Source of the DNA: Mesobacillus zeae
GTDB lineage: Bacteria > Bacillota > Bacilli > Bacillales > Cytobacillaceae
Length of the DNA stretch: 64,000 bases
Assembly (NCBI RefSeq): GCF_003570705.1
Contig: NZ_QWVT01000024.1
Coordinates: forward strand, 62,001 to 126,000
Direction of reading: 5' to 3'
Shown here: piece after piece, positions 49,887-59,207 of the stretch
Numbering within the stretch: position 1 is the first letter of the stretch
How the letters are laid out: each line of letters opens with the position of its first letter
Made by a program: the position numbers and the translations under genes
The notes under the pieces: model-generated
The model's input: only the letters and a program-made list of their open reading frames with translations
Databases searched by the model: none
What the model was told of the DNA's origin: nothing

Positions 49887-50017
49887 CTTCACTCCTCCTT
49901 TTCAAAATGTCTCTCATTTTAGAATATGCATTTTCATCCATTTGGTTTGGGAAAATGAGGGACAGCAGTGGATATATAGGTTTGTTTTTTTCGGGATAAC
50001 GGTTAAGATAAACTTAA

Positions 50018-50047
50018 TTGGAGATTTCCTCAGTTGTTTATTATAAT
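50018..50047 (+). promoter_or_regulatory. SigA promoter for cshB
   Basis: TTGGAG at 50018-50023 and perfect TATAAT at 50042-50047 with an 18-base spacer. Confidence 0.6.
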
Positions 50048-50115
50048 GATGTGATGGACCTGCAAAATTCGACCAGTGCATGAACTCCAGAAACGAATTA
50101 AAAGGAGCTTGTAAT

Positions 50116-51429
50116 ATGAATGATACAAAGTTTGAGAAATACCGGTTTCAGCCATTTATCATAGAGGCAGTCAGAGAGCTTGGCTTTTATGAACCAACCG
50201 AAATCCAAGAACGGATAATTCCAGTCATTTTAAAAGGCGTCAGCGCGATTGGCCAGTCACAGACGGGGACAGGGAAGACCCACGCATATATTCTCCCGGT
50301 CATTGAAGGGATTGACCCTTCTAAAAATGAGGTTCAGGCTGTAATTACTGCACCGACAAGGGAGCTTGCAAACCAGATTTACCAGGAAATCCTGAAGATA
50401 ACAGAGTTTGCGCCGGAGAGTGGCAAAATTACGGCACGTTGTTTTGTAGGCGGTACGGATAAGCAGAGAATGATCGACAAGCTGAAGACTCAGCCGCATA
50501 TCGTCGTTGGAACGCCGGGAAGGATCAATGACCTTGTGAAAGAACAGGCACTAAATCTCCATAAGGCATCGTTTCTAATCGTGGACGAAGCGGATCTGAT
50601 GCTCGACATGGGATTTATTCATGATGTTGACCAATTTGCCGCGAGGATGCCAGAAAAGCTGCAAATGCTTGTTTTTTCTGCAACTATCCCTGAAAAGCTG
50701 AAGCCTTTCCTGAAAAAGTACATGGAGAACCCTAAATACATTCAAATAGATCCGAGCCAGGCGGCAGCCCAAAATATTGAGCACTTGATCATGCCGACAA
50801 GGCACAGGAATAAAACAAGCCTTATCCATTCTGCTCTTACAGCATTCAATCCATATCTGGCAATTGTGTTCACAAACACGAAGAAAAAAGCAGATGAAGT
50901 AGCAGATGCGCTGCTTGCACAGGGAGTGAAGGTCGGCAGAATCCATGGTGACTTAAATCCGCGTGAACGCAAAAGAGTCATGAAACAGGTCAAAGACCTG
51001 GAGTTTCAATATATTGTCGCAACAGACCTTGCTGCAAGGGGAATCGACATTGAAGGCGTCAGCCATATCATCAACTACGAGCTTCCTCCTGATCTTGATT
51101 TTTATATTCACAGGGTGGGAAGGACAGCAAGGGCAGGTCAATCTGGGATTGCCCTCACCGTTTATGAAACCTCTGATGAGGATGCCCTAAACAGGCTGGA
51201 AAAAATGGGAATCACCTTTAAGAGCGTTGATATCCAAAAAGGTGAATGGGTAGAAATCGGTGAAAGAAACAAGCGGAAAAAGCGGAAAAAGCAGGATGAC
51301 GAAACAGATGCGCGGGCGCAATCCCTTGTCCGGAAACCGGCAAAAGTTAAGCCAGGTTACAAAAAGAAAATGCAGGCTGATATTAAGAAAATAAAAAAAC
51401 GTGCGAGACGGCTTCAAAATAGAAAATAG
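50116..51429 (+). CDS. cshB: DEAD-box RNA helicase CshB
   Basis: The protein has 437 residues. The helicase motifs are all visible: Q motif (TEIQERIIP), I (SQTGTGKT), Ia (APTRELANQ), Ib (VGTPGR), II (VDEADLML; a conservative DEAD), III (SATIP), V (ATDLAARGIDI) and VI (HRVGRTARAG). A short, Lys/Arg-rich tail follows. CshB is a cold-shock helicase in B. subtilis that remodels mRNA and ribosome structures. AAAGGAGC sets ATG 50116. Confidence 0.95.
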   Translation: MNDTKFEKYRFQPFIIEAVRELGFYEPTEIQERIIPVILKGVSAIGQSQTGTGKTHAYILPVIEGIDPSKNEVQAVITAPTRELANQIYQEILKITEFAPESGKITARCFVGGTDKQRMIDKLKTQPHIVVGTPGRINDLVKEQALNLHKASFLIVDEADLMLDMGFIHDVDQFAARMPEKLQMLVFSATIPEKLKPFLKKYMENPKYIQIDPSQAAAQNIEHLIMPTRHRNKTSLIHSALTAFNPYLAIVFTNTKKKADEVADALLAQGVKVGRIHGDLNPRERKRVMKQVKDLEFQYIVATDLAARGIDIEGVSHIINYELPPDLDFYIHRVGRTARAGQSGIALTVYETSDEDALNRLEKMGITFKSVDIQKGEWVEIGERNKRKKRKKQDDETDARAQSLVRKPAKVKPGYKKKMQADIKKIKKRARRLQNRK

Positions 51430-51471
51430 GCGACAAACAAACGCCTTCCAGTAAAAGGGAGAGATGGAATA

Positions 51472-52362
51472 GTGAAAATCGGTTCGCATGTATCAATGAG
51501 CGGAAAGAAAATGCTCCTTGCCGCAAGTGAAGAAGCGGTATCCTATGGTGCCAACACCTTCATGATTTACACTGGGGCACCTCAAAACACTAGACGAAAA
51601 AAGATAGAAGACCTTAATATTGAAGCTGGAAGAAGGCATATGGAGGAAAATGGGATTGAAGAAATCATCGTCCATGCCCCTTACATCATCAATATTGGAA
51701 ACAGTGAAAATGCCAGTACATTTGAGTTGGGCGTCCGTTTCTTGCGCAGTGAAATAGAACGGACGGAAGCCATCGGCGCCAAGCAGATCGTTCTCCATCC
51801 AGGAGCACATATCGGCGCGGGCACTGAGACTGGGATTAAAAAGATCGTTGAAGGGATCAATGAGGTGCTGACAGGAAATGAAAAGCTCCAGATTGCCCTC
51901 GAAACGATGGCCGGAAAAGGATCGGAGTGTGGAAAAAACTTTGAAGAGCTTGCCATGATTATGGATGGGGTTACCTATAATGATAAGCTTTCGGTTTGTT
52001 TCGACACCTGCCATACGCATGATGCAGGATATGATATTGTTGGCGATTTTGACGGTGTTTTGGAAGAATTCGATAAAATCATCGGTCTTGACAGGCTGAA
52101 GGTCCTTCATATCAATGACAGCAAAAATGCGAGGGGAATGAAAAAAGACCGCCACGAAAACATTGGTTTCGGTCACATCGGGTTTGAGGCATTAAGCTAT
52201 ATCGTTCATCATCCCCGGCTTGAGAATATCCCGAAAATCCTTGAGACTCCGTATGTCGGAGAGGATAAAAATAATAAAAAAGCACCATATAAAAATGAAA
52301 TTGAAATGCTTAAGAACAAGAAATTCGAAGAGAACCTGCTGAATTTGATTCTGCAGGGATAA
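51472..52362 (+). CDS. nfo: Endonuclease IV
   Basis: The protein has 296 residues with a GTG start. Zinc-site blocks are [12 protein letters not shown] at the N-terminus, [35 protein letters not shown] and HINDSKN with RHENIGFG. It cuts DNA 5' of abasic sites in base excision repair. It lies 42 bases after cshB with GGGAGAG upstream, so the two may be cotranscribed. Confidence 0.97.
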   Translation: MKIGSHVSMSGKKMLLAASEEAVSYGANTFMIYTGAPQNTRRKKIEDLNIEAGRRHMEENGIEEIIVHAPYIINIGNSENASTFELGVRFLRSEIERTEAIGAKQIVLHPGAHIGAGTETGIKKIVEGINEVLTGNEKLQIALETMAGKGSECGKNFEELAMIMDGVTYNDKLSVCFDTCHTHDAGYDIVGDFDGVLEEFDKIIGLDRLKVLHINDSKNARGMKKDRHENIGFGHIGFEALSYIVHHPRLENIPKILETPYVGEDKNNKKAPYKNEIEMLKNKKFEENLLNLILQG

Positions 52363-52370
52363 AGATAACC

Positions 52371-52412
52371 AAAAGGGAAAAGGTGCCTGTTGGCAGCTTT
52401 TCCCTTTTTTTT
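52371..52412. terminator. Bidirectional terminator between nfo and yqfT
   Basis: AAAAGGGAAAAGGTGCC pairs with GGCAGCTTTTCCCTTTT, followed by T on the plus strand. Confidence 0.85.
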
Positions 52413-52418
52413 GTCGCT

Positions 52419-52679
52419 TTATTGCTTTTTTGCAAACTGAAGAAACAGTTTGTTCACTTCTCTGGCTGTTTGGGGGCCGGCAACGACGGCAATTTGTTTA
52501 ACAAGAGAAGTCCGTTCCTGGTCATCAAAAATATTGACGTCTTTCCCCCTGAGATAATCAGCAAGTTTCACTGCCTGCAGCCTGGTAATCTTAACATCGA
52601 ATTGGGAAGCATACTTCAACAATTCTTCTGCAGTAATGGTGTTTATTTTATGATTAATGATGGTCTCAAAAATTTTCAA
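52419..52679 (-). CDS. yqfT: YqfT-like small protein (DUF2624)
   Basis: A protein of 86 residues from TTG 52679 (MKIFETIINHKINTITAEEL). It is helical and charged and has no obvious catalytic motif; position and size fit B. subtilis YqfT. GAGGAG ends eight bases before TTG 52679 and two before ATG 52685, so the TTG is preferred. Function unknown. Confidence 0.75.
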   Translation of the reverse strand: MKIFETIINHKINTITAEELLKYASQFDVKITRLQAVKLADYLRGKDVNIFDDQERTSLVKQIAVVAGPQTAREVNKLFLQFAKKQ

Positions 52680-52786
52680 TATCATCACTCCTCATAGAAG
52701 CGTATGATGCGTTTGGTGATTGCGTGACTAAAAAAGCAAGCCTGGTAAAAAATTTTTCTGTTTGGCCGATAGACCGGGCCAGACAG

Positions 52787-52815
52787 TTTACAAACAGTGC
52801 TTATTCCGTTATACT
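52787..52815 (+). promoter_or_regulatory. SigA promoter for znuC-znuB-zur
   Basis: TTTACA at 52787-52792, a 17-base spacer and TATACT at 52810-52815. Confidence 0.75.
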
Positions 52816-52824
52816 ACAGAATGT

Positions 52825-52845
52825 AAATCGTAATGATTCTTATTT
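52825..52845 (+). promoter_or_regulatory. Zur box in front of znuC
   Basis: AAATCGTAATGATTCTTATT plus T matches the Bacillus Zur palindrome AAATCGTAATNATTACGATT(T) at 17 of 20 fixed positions; the left half is perfect. It overlaps the expected transcription start, fitting repression when zinc is plentiful. Confidence 0.75.
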
Positions 52846-52859
52846 TGCGGGTGAATGAT

Positions 52860-53651
52860 ATGAAAAAGAAATACCCATTGATCGAGATAAAAGGTTTATC
52901 GTACCGTTATGATAAAGAAAACGTACTTGAAAATGTAAATCTTGAAATAGAAAGAGGAACCTTTCTTGCGGTTGTCGGACCGAATGGCTCCGGGAAATCA
53001 ACGCTGTTAAAGCTGATTCTGGGACTTCTGAAGCCGCAAAAAGGTGAAATCAGGATGTTTGGTAAAGATATCAGCCAATTCAGGGAAAGGCAAAAAATAG
53101 GTTTTGTATCCCAAAAAGCGAATTCTTTCAATTCTGGTTTTCCTGCAACGGTTTTTGAAGTTGTTTCCAGTGGTTTGACAAAGAAAATGGGGCTGTTTCG
53201 CTTCATGAAAAGGGCGGACCGCGAAAAGGTTGACCTGTCCATTTCAGCTGTTGGAATGGAGAAATTCGCCGACAGGAATATCGGGGAACTCTCGGGAGGA
53301 CAGCAGCAAAGAGTGTTTATTGCCAGGGCGCTTGTGAGCGAGCCTGAACTGCTCGTTCTGGATGAACCTACAGTGGGTGTTGATGCCAAAAGTGTGCAGT
53401 CGTTTTATGAATTGCTTGGCAAGCTAAACAAGGATAAAGGCCTTACGCTGTTGATGGTAACCCATGACATAGGAGCTGTATCCGACAAAGTAACAACCGT
53501 CGCTTGTTTGAACAAGGAACTGTTTTTCCACGGAAGCACGAGGGAGTTTGAGGAGCAGAAGATGGAGGATTTGTCTGGAATTTACGGACACGGTGTCCGT
53601 GTTCTCTCTCATGACCATCATAATGGGAAAAATGGGGAGGACATAAAGTGA
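52860..53651 (+). CDS. znuC: Zinc ABC transporter ATP-binding protein ZnuC
   Basis: The protein has 263 residues: Walker A GPNGSGKST (about 43-51), Q-loop GFVSQKA, ABC signature LSGGQQQR, Walker B LLVLDEP and switch His in VTHD. The His-rich C-terminus (SHDHHNG) suits metal uptake. It energises ZnuB. GGGTGA lies upstream of ATG 52860. Its last bases overlap the GTG of znuB. The Zur box and the zur gene nearby point to zinc rather than manganese. Confidence 0.9.
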   Translation: MKKKYPLIEIKGLSYRYDKENVLENVNLEIERGTFLAVVGPNGSGKSTLLKLILGLLKPQKGEIRMFGKDISQFRERQKIGFVSQKANSFNSGFPATVFEVVSSGLTKKMGLFRFMKRADREKVDLSISAVGMEKFADRNIGELSGGQQQRVFIARALVSEPELLVLDEPTVGVDAKSVQSFYELLGKLNKDKGLTLLMVTHDIGAVSDKVTTVACLNKELFFHGSTREFEEQKMEDLSGIYGHGVRVLSHDHHNGKNGEDIK

Positions 53652-54490
53652 TTACAGGATTAATGGAATATGAATTTTTGCAAAATGCTTTTTTGGCAGG
53701 CATGGTCATTGGGGTAGTTGCCCCGCTTTTAGGTGTTTTTGTTGTCGTACGAAGGCTTTCGCTTATTGCTGATGCCTTAAGTCATGTGACGCTTGCAGGA
53801 ATTGCGTTCAGTCTTCTTCTCGGCAAACAAACAGTCGTTTTCAGCGGCATTAACCCGCTGTACATGGGTATGGCTTTCTCTGTTGCAGGTTCGCTTTTTA
53901 TAGAAAAATTGCGTACTGTTTACAAGCACTACCAGGAGCTTGCAATACCGATCATTCTGTCAAGCGGAATTGGACTTGGGGTTATATTCATATCCCTTGC
54001 AGACGGCTTCAATACAGATTTATTCAGCTATTTGTTTGGCAGTGTGAGTGCCGTCAGCAGGACAGACCTGTGGACAGTTGTGCTGATCAGCATCGCTGTC
54101 ATTGCGGTTATCGGTTTATTGTATAAAGAACTGTTCCTGCTTTCATTTGATGAAGAATATGCACGCGCAACGGGAATTCCAGCAAAAGCTATCCACTTTA
54201 TTTTTATTGTAATGGTTGCGCTGGTCATTGCGGCATCTATGAGGATCGTCGGTGTCCTTCTTGTTTCATCTCTTATGACCCTCCCAGTTGCGGCCAGTAT
54301 CAGGATTGCCAAAGGATTCCGTCAGGCCATTCTCTATTCCGTATTGTTCGGGGAAGCTGCGGTGCTAGGCGGACTTGTCCTTTCCTACAATCTCGACCTT
54401 GCACCAGGAGGAACGATTGTCATGATAGCCGTGCTGATTCTGGTCATTACGGTATTGTGGAAAAAAATGCGAACCTCAAGTGCTGTATAA
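53648..54490 (+). CDS. znuB: Zinc ABC transporter permease ZnuB
   Basis: The protein has 280 residues with about eight membrane helices. The ABC-3 family block RRLSLIADALSHVTLAGIAF is at about 37-56. It forms the metal channel with ZnuC. GGGGAGG precedes GTG 53648, which overlaps the znuC stop. No gene for the binding protein ZnuA lies beside it, so that part must be encoded elsewhere. Confidence 0.93.
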   Translation: MITGLMEYEFLQNAFLAGMVIGVVAPLLGVFVVVRRLSLIADALSHVTLAGIAFSLLLGKQTVVFSGINPLYMGMAFSVAGSLFIEKLRTVYKHYQELAIPIILSSGIGLGVIFISLADGFNTDLFSYLFGSVSAVSRTDLWTVVLISIAVIAVIGLLYKELFLLSFDEEYARATGIPAKAIHFIFIVMVALVIAASMRIVGVLLVSSLMTLPVAASIRIAKGFRQAILYSVLFGEAAVLGGLVLSYNLDLAPGGTIVMIAVLILVITVLWKKMRTSSAV

Positions 54491-54505
54491 AACGGGGGTG
54501 ATGAA

Positions 54506-54919
54506 ATGAATGTAAATGAAGCGATGAACCTGCTGAAAGATAAAGGCTATAAACACACCGGGAAAAGGGAGGAAATGCTCCAGCTGTTCTCGGAAAGCAA
54601 TAAATATTTAACAGCGAGAGATGTGCTAGAGAAAATGAAGGATCAGTACCCTGGCCTGAGCTTTGATACCATCTACCGGAATCTTTCTTTATTTGCTGAA
54701 CTTGGCGTCCTGGAGATGACAGAGCTGTCGGGGGAAAAGCACTTCCGCTTTACATGTTCTCATGATCTTCATCATCATCATTTTATTTGCCTTGACTGTG
54801 GAAAAACGAAAGAAATTGAAATGTGCCCTATGAAGGCGCTGCCTGATAATCTTGGTGGTTACGATATCTCGGGACATAAGTTTGAGATTTACGGACGCTG
54901 TCCTGAGTGTCATTCTTGA
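54506..54919 (+). CDS. zur: Fur-family zinc uptake regulator Zur
   Basis: The protein has 137 residues: a winged helix ([18 protein letters not shown], then [20 protein letters not shown]) and a dimer domain with [17 protein letters not shown] and CPECHS. The two CxxC pairs form the structural zinc site. Its place behind znuCB, which carry a Zur-type box, identifies it as Zur rather than Fur or PerR. GGGGGTGATG precedes the ATG. Confidence 0.93.
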   Translation: MNVNEAMNLLKDKGYKHTGKREEMLQLFSESNKYLTARDVLEKMKDQYPGLSFDTIYRNLSLFAELGVLEMTELSGEKHFRFTCSHDLHHHHFICLDCGKTKEIEMCPMKALPDNLGGYDISGHKFEIYGRCPECHS

Positions 54920-54957
54920 TTTTAAGGCCATTCTAAAAGCCGCACATTAAATAAAAC

Positions 54958-54991
54958 AGCCCTTGCCATGAAGTTGGCAAGGGCGTTTTTA
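54958..54991. terminator. Bidirectional terminator between zur and yqfW
   Basis: GCCCTTGCCA pairs with TGGCAAGGGC around TGAAGT, followed by GTTTTTAT; the other strand has only a weak T-run. Confidence 0.85.
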
Positions 54992-54996
54992 TATTC

Positions 54997-55569
54997 TTAA
55001 GTGTTATTGCGCAACCAGTTTTCAACCCAAACATTCGCTTCCTCCCAATTATTCACTCTTGCTACTCCATCTGGAATTGGCTCCTGGTTATAGGGAGTAT
55101 TAAAGAGAATGACTGGAATGTTGCATTCTTCATTGATTGTAACAGCGTTATCGTGCTTGTCTTCAAAAAAGATGTCTACTTCAAAAGTTTTAGCAGCCGC
55201 GACTTTATCGTGGCTCCCAATCAGTTCAATATGGTGATACAGCAGTTCATTGCTGCTGAACCAATCTTTTGTCAGTTCAAGGAGGTGATTGCCCCTTGCG
55301 CTTATAAAGTACAGTTCGTGCTGTTTTTCCCAGGATCGCAAGGTTTGTTTCGCTCCCTTGGCTAAAGGGGAAGTACTGTAGATGGCTGGTTCGTTTTTCA
55401 CGAACCATTCCGCAAATTCTTTCCGGCTTACTGTCACTAATGGCAGCAAATCATATTGTTTGATGTCCTGGAGTGTGATATTCAACTGGAAGTCCCTGTT
55501 AAGAAACGGAACCATGGAAGAGGGGCAGGTTACTGTTCCGTCAATATCGATGCCAAACCTTTTTTTCAT
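54997..55569 (-). CDS. yqfW: HAD-type 5'(3')-nucleotidase family protein YqfW
   Basis: The protein has 190 residues. HAD motif I is FGIDIDGTVT (Asp8 and Asp10); the motif II region is YFISAR and the motif III/IV region is FFEDKHDNA. It belongs to the 5'-nucleotidase C group of HAD phosphatases and is expected to remove phosphate from (deoxy)nucleotides. AAGGAGACATC precedes ATG 55569 on the minus strand. Confidence 0.88.
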   Translation of the reverse strand: MKKRFGIDIDGTVTCPSSMVPFLNRDFQLNITLQDIKQYDLLPLVTVSRKEFAEWFVKNEPAIYSTSPLAKGAKQTLRSWEKQHELYFISARGNHLLELTKDWFSSNELLYHHIELIGSHDKVAAAKTFEVDIFFEDKHDNAVTINEECNIPVILFNTPYNQEPIPDGVARVNNWEEANVWVENWLRNNT

Positions 55570-55734
55570 CCGAGATGTCTCCTTGAATGTATGTTTTAGT
55601 CTATTTTATCAAAAAAACCTGCTGTCCCATACAAAGTCTTCCGCTTTTCTTCAAACGAGTTAAACATTGACATATTAAATCAATGACGGTCTGTAAACAA
55701 TAAGACTGCTCCACAATGAAAGCGAGGGATTAGA

Positions 55735-56571
55735 GTGGCAGATCAAAACCGGAACAATGATAAGCAGCAATATATAAACGAACCAAAACTTTCCAGCGGT
55801 AGAACTTGGGGCACTGAACCGGGTGCAGGCTACCAGTCTTCAGACACTGGATATGGCACAGGCAATTATGACACAAGCAGCACTGACTCAGGCAAGAGCT
55901 CTTCTTCAATTGGCAAGGGCTCTAATAACTCAAGATCTGGGACAAATAATAGTTCTGGACGCATGGGTTCAGGCTTTGACTCAAACAACCGTTCATCAAC
56001 GGGCGGTGGCGGCTTTGGCACAAGTAGCTCATCCGGGACGGATTTTAGCTCTGGGCGGATGAGTTCAAGCTCTGATTCAGGCAGCCGTTCATCCGCTGGG
56101 GACAACTCAGGAGCGAGCCAATTGTCATCAGGGACCGGCTCAAACATAAGCTATACGTCATCTAGTATGTCCGGGAGAAATATCTCTTCAGAATCTGATA
56201 TACCTGATTCAGCAGAATTTGATCAAATCTCTGTTACGAACCAAAATGGAATTCGTGACCGCCAAGATGGGTACCGAGAAGAGACTGCAGCCGAAATCGC
56301 TGCGCCTGTAAGCGGCCTGCGGGAAAGAACAGCAAAACAAGAAGGATCAGCTGAAACAGATACCGAGAACAGCGGCATGATAATGGGATTTTCCGCACTT
56401 GCGCTGTCTATCCTTTCTTTATTCGTATTGCCTGTTTTTCTTGGAATCGCAGGGATGGTGCTTGGTTACGTTGCTATAAAAAGAGGAGCACGTTCACTTG
56501 GAGGTTGGGCTATTGGGGTTGGGGCAGTATCAATTATTATTGGTCTGTTCATCCTGCCGTTTTACCGATAG
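55735..56571 (+). CDS. yqfX: YqfX-like membrane protein with long Ser/Gly-rich domain (DUF4190)
   Basis: The protein has 278 residues with a GTG start. Residues 1-20 are hydrophilic; residues about 20-160 are almost wholly Ser, Gly, Asn, Thr and Asp; EETAAEIAAPVSG (182-194) and two C-terminal membrane helices (about 215-245 and 257-275) match YqfX. The B. subtilis protein is only about 130 residues, so the Ser/Gly domain is an expansion. Residues 73-92 (SSGRMGSGFDSNNRSSTGGG) recur at 105-124 (SSGRMSSSSDSGSRSSAGDN), a 32-residue period. Function unknown; membrane anchored. Confidence 0.8.
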   Translation: MADQNRNNDKQQYINEPKLSSGRTWGTEPGAGYQSSDTGYGTGNYDTSSTDSGKSSSSIGKGSNNSRSGTNNSSGRMGSGFDSNNRSSTGGGGFGTSSSSGTDFSSGRMSSSSDSGSRSSAGDNSGASQLSSGTGSNISYTSSSMSGRNISSESDIPDSAEFDQISVTNQNGIRDRQDGYREETAAEIAAPVSGLRERTAKQEGSAETDTENSGMIMGFSALALSILSLFVLPVFLGIAGMVLGYVAIKRGARSLGGWAIGVGAVSIIIGLFILPFYR

Positions 56572-56585
56572 ATAATGTGGAGCAA

Positions 56586-56617
56586 AAAAAGCCCGGGATT
56601 GTTCTCCGGGCTTTCTT
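56586..56617. terminator. Bidirectional terminator between yqfX and ispG
   Basis: AAAGCCCGGGA pairs with TCCGGGCTTT, flanked by A and T runs. Confidence 0.85.
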
Positions 56618-57712
56618 TTATGAATTAGCCATTTCTGCCAGCTTTTCTGCTGCAATCTTGTCAATTTCCTTTTTCAATTCATCAACAAGCTGATCTTCAG
56701 GAACCTTTCGGACAATCTCTCCTTTGCGGAACAGAAGGCCTTCTCCACGCGCACCTGCAATGCCTATATCCGCCTCACGGGCTTCCCCCGGGCCGTTTAC
56801 GGCACAACCAAGTACAGCGACTTTTATAGGTGCTTTAATCGTACTGATATACTCTTCCACTTCATTGGCAATACTGATCAAGTCAATCTCAATTCTGCCG
56901 CATGTCGGGCAGGAAATGAGGGTAGCGGCGTTTGCAGCAAGACCGAAGCTTTTCAGCAGCTCCCGGGCCACTTTTACTTCCTCGACAGGATCAGCGCTCA
57001 GACTGATGCGGAGCGTATTTCCAATCCCCTTACTTAGAATGGCACCTAAACCGGCTGCACTTTTTACAGTTCCGGCAAACAGTGTGCCTGACTCCGTAAT
57101 GCCAAGGTGAAGCGGATAATCAAAAGCTTTGGCTGCCTTTTCATATGCTTCGATGGCCAGATTAACGTCTGATGCCTTCATCGAAACGATAATGTCATGA
57201 AAGTCGAGGTCTTCAAGAATCTTAATATGATGAAGGGCGCTTTCAACCATTCCGTCAGCCGTTGGGTAGCCGTATTTTTCAAGAATCCGGCGTTCCAGCG
57301 ATCCGGCATTCACGCCAATCCGGATAGGGATTCCGCGCTCTTTTGCAGCATTGACCACTGCTTCAACCTTTTCGCGCTTACCGATATTGCCGGGATTAAT
57401 CCGGATTTTGTCGGCACCGCCTTCAATTGCTTTCAATGCCAGCCTGTAATCGAAATGGATATCGACTACGAGCGGGATATTGATCTGCTTCTTGATGTCT
57501 GCAATGGCGTTTGCTGCCCGTTCATCGGGGCAAGCAACTCTGACAATCTGACAGCCGGCTTCTTCGAGGCGCTTGATTTCAGCAACCGTTGCCTCGACGT
57601 CATGTGTTTTGGTGGTAGTCATGCTTTGGATGATCACTTCATTATTCCCGCCTATCGTAAGGTTTCCTACTTTGACAGGCCGTGTCTTGGTTCGATGTAT
57701 GATTTCACTCAA
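56618..57712 (-). CDS. ispG: 4-hydroxy-3-methylbut-2-en-1-yl diphosphate synthase IspG
   Basis: The protein has 364 residues from TTG 57712: a TIM barrel ([20 protein letters not shown] at the start, [17 protein letters not shown]) and a C-terminal 4Fe-4S domain with CPTCGR and [10 protein letters not shown]. It makes HMBPP in the MEP pathway, the substrate of IspH, which is encoded about 8 kb away. AAAGGAGCG lies 11 bases before the TTG. No ATG is available nearby. Confidence 0.96.
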   Translation of the reverse strand: MSEIIHRTKTRPVKVGNLTIGGNNEVIIQSMTTTKTHDVEATVAEIKRLEEAGCQIVRVACPDERAANAIADIKKQINIPLVVDIHFDYRLALKAIEGGADKIRINPGNIGKREKVEAVVNAAKERGIPIRIGVNAGSLERRILEKYGYPTADGMVESALHHIKILEDLDFHDIIVSMKASDVNLAIEAYEKAAKAFDYPLHLGITESGTLFAGTVKSAAGLGAILSKGIGNTLRISLSADPVEEVKVARELLKSFGLAANAATLISCPTCGRIEIDLISIANEVEEYISTIKAPIKVAVLGCAVNGPGEAREADIGIAGARGEGLLFRKGEIVRKVPEDQLVDELKKEIDKIAAEKLAEMANS

Positions 57713-57821
57713 TGGTGATTCGCTCCTTTGTGAACGTTAAATGGACTTAAAGATAAATGTCCTGACTCTATTTTATCAGTGTATCCCAAACCTTGACAAG
57801 GAATGTTAACTGCGTCCCTCT

Positions 57822-58163
57822 TTAGTCGGCCTGGCCGTAATCTGGAAATTTGTATGTCTTACCGAAATTTATATTCTCAGGTCTTTTCCCGTTTAATTTT
57901 TGGAAATCATCTACCGCTTTCGTCACAGGTACGGGAAGTGGCCCGCCGATTTGTTTTTCGAGAACGGAAAGAACAGTATCGCCGGGCTTTACTTTATAAT
58001 TGAAGTAGGCTAAATTGCTTGTTCCTTCAGGCTTTGCATCCGTTTGTTGGATGCTTGCAGGTTTAGAGCCGCCCACGACTGTTGGAATGGTGCCAACGGT
58101 TAAATCGATATATATTGAATAAATTAGCATCAACAGTAATAAAAGGCCGCCAATCCGCTTCAT
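57822..58163 (-). CDS. yqfZ: LysM domain membrane protein YqfZ
   Basis: The protein has 113 residues: an N-terminal membrane anchor or signal (MKRIGGLLLLLMLIYSIYID) and a C-terminal LysM-like domain (YKVKPGDTVLSVLEKQIGG to YKFPDY). It probably binds peptidoglycan. The B. subtilis homologue belongs to the mother-cell sporulation set. TAGGAGG precedes ATG 58163. Confidence 0.85.
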   Translation of the reverse strand: MKRIGGLLLLLMLIYSIYIDLTVGTIPTVVGGSKPASIQQTDAKPEGTSNLAYFNYKVKPGDTVLSVLEKQIGGPLPVPVTKAVDDFQKLNGKRPENINFGKTYKFPDYGQAD

Positions 58164-58223
58164 CGAAAATTACCTCCTAAATGGGGTTTGTCCATTTTAT
58201 GCAGGAGGGAGGAAAAATAGAAC

Positions 58224-58247
58224 AAAAAAACACCCGAAATTCGGGTG
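58224..58247 (-). terminator. Terminator after yqgB
   Basis: CACCCGAA pairs with TTCGGGTG; seven T follow on the minus strand. Confidence 0.75.
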
Positions 58248-58250
58248 CGT

Positions 58251-59030
58251 TTATTGCTTTTTAGCTTTTTTTGAAGCTGGAACTTCCTTTATAGCCAGCA
58301 ATAAAATGGTCGCTGAAACAAACCAGTTAATCATGAAGCCTGACGGCACCTGCGTTTTCAGCAGTGCCATAATGGTGAAAAATGTGGTGGACATGGTGAT
58401 GCTGTATGCAGACATTCTCCAGAGATGCCTGTATTGGAGTTTTCGGCCCGCAAGGTTTTTTAACAGCAGTCCGAAAAATGCCAGGAATGTCACTTCGATG
58501 AATTTCATCCCTAAGTATGTAATATAGAGCGTCAGAACCAGAATGGGAATGAAAATAGCCAGGGAATCATTTGCGAACGTGAAAAAGCTTTCGACGTCTT
58601 TATTGCTGAATGGCGCACCTGCAAACATAGTATAGGGAATGGTTTCATTCTTACCGCCAACAGTCCAAACCAATTCATTCTTTAAAAAAGCGAGTGTCTC
58701 ACCCATTGCCCGAATATCGGAAGGCTCCAGGGCTCCGCTGGAATCAACGACAATGCCAAGGTCTCCTTTTCTTTCACTGTAAGGTTCCTTGTTCTCTGAA
58801 CTCAGCACGCCATCTTCAATGACGAAGGAAGGGACATCTTCGCTGAAGGACTCTTTAACCGCCGACACACTTGTCGCAACTTCTTTGCTGTAATATACCA
58901 TGTCGGGAAGAGAGAATATGAGTGTGAGAAGGAAAACGTAAAGGATTGACTTTCCAATCCCCTGAAAACGAAACATAGCTATATCTTTTGGGGAGAAAAG
59001 GCTTTTATAATACTGTTTGAAGATATTCAA
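58251..59030 (-). CDS. yqgB: DUF1189 membrane protein YqgB
   Basis: The protein has 259 residues with a TTG start. It has a first membrane helix (about 28-48), a soluble outer part (about 55-165) and four further helices. It matches DUF1189, found as YqgB in B. subtilis. Function unknown. The ribosome site (AAAGGACGTGA) is moderate. The yqgA gene found next to it in B. subtilis is not seen here. Confidence 0.82.
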   Translation of the reverse strand: MNIFKQYYKSLFSPKDIAMFRFQGIGKSILYVFLLTLIFSLPDMVYYSKEVATSVSAVKESFSEDVPSFVIEDGVLSSENKEPYSERKGDLGIVVDSSGALEPSDIRAMGETLAFLKNELVWTVGGKNETIPYTMFAGAPFSNKDVESFFTFANDSLAIFIPILVLTLYITYLGMKFIEVTFLAFFGLLLKNLAGRKLQYRHLWRMSAYSITMSTTFFTIMALLKTQVPSGFMINWFVSATILLLAIKEVPASKKAKKQ

Positions 59031-59207
59031 TCATTTCACGTCCTTTACTAGATTCAGGCTTTATTTTATCCCTAAGGGGGCGGATTAACAAGTAATAAAT
59101 GGGTGTTCAAACTTCTTGGTAAAATAAGCGGAGACTGATAAAATAATGTTGTGCTGTGTCCTGTTTGAAAATGGAAACGCAGCTTAATACGGTATGAGGA
59201 GTATGGA

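Noticed and set aside
52383-52697. Plus-strand frame of 104 codons opposite yqfT
   Set aside because: Overlaps the nfo terminator and mirrors the conserved yqfT gene.
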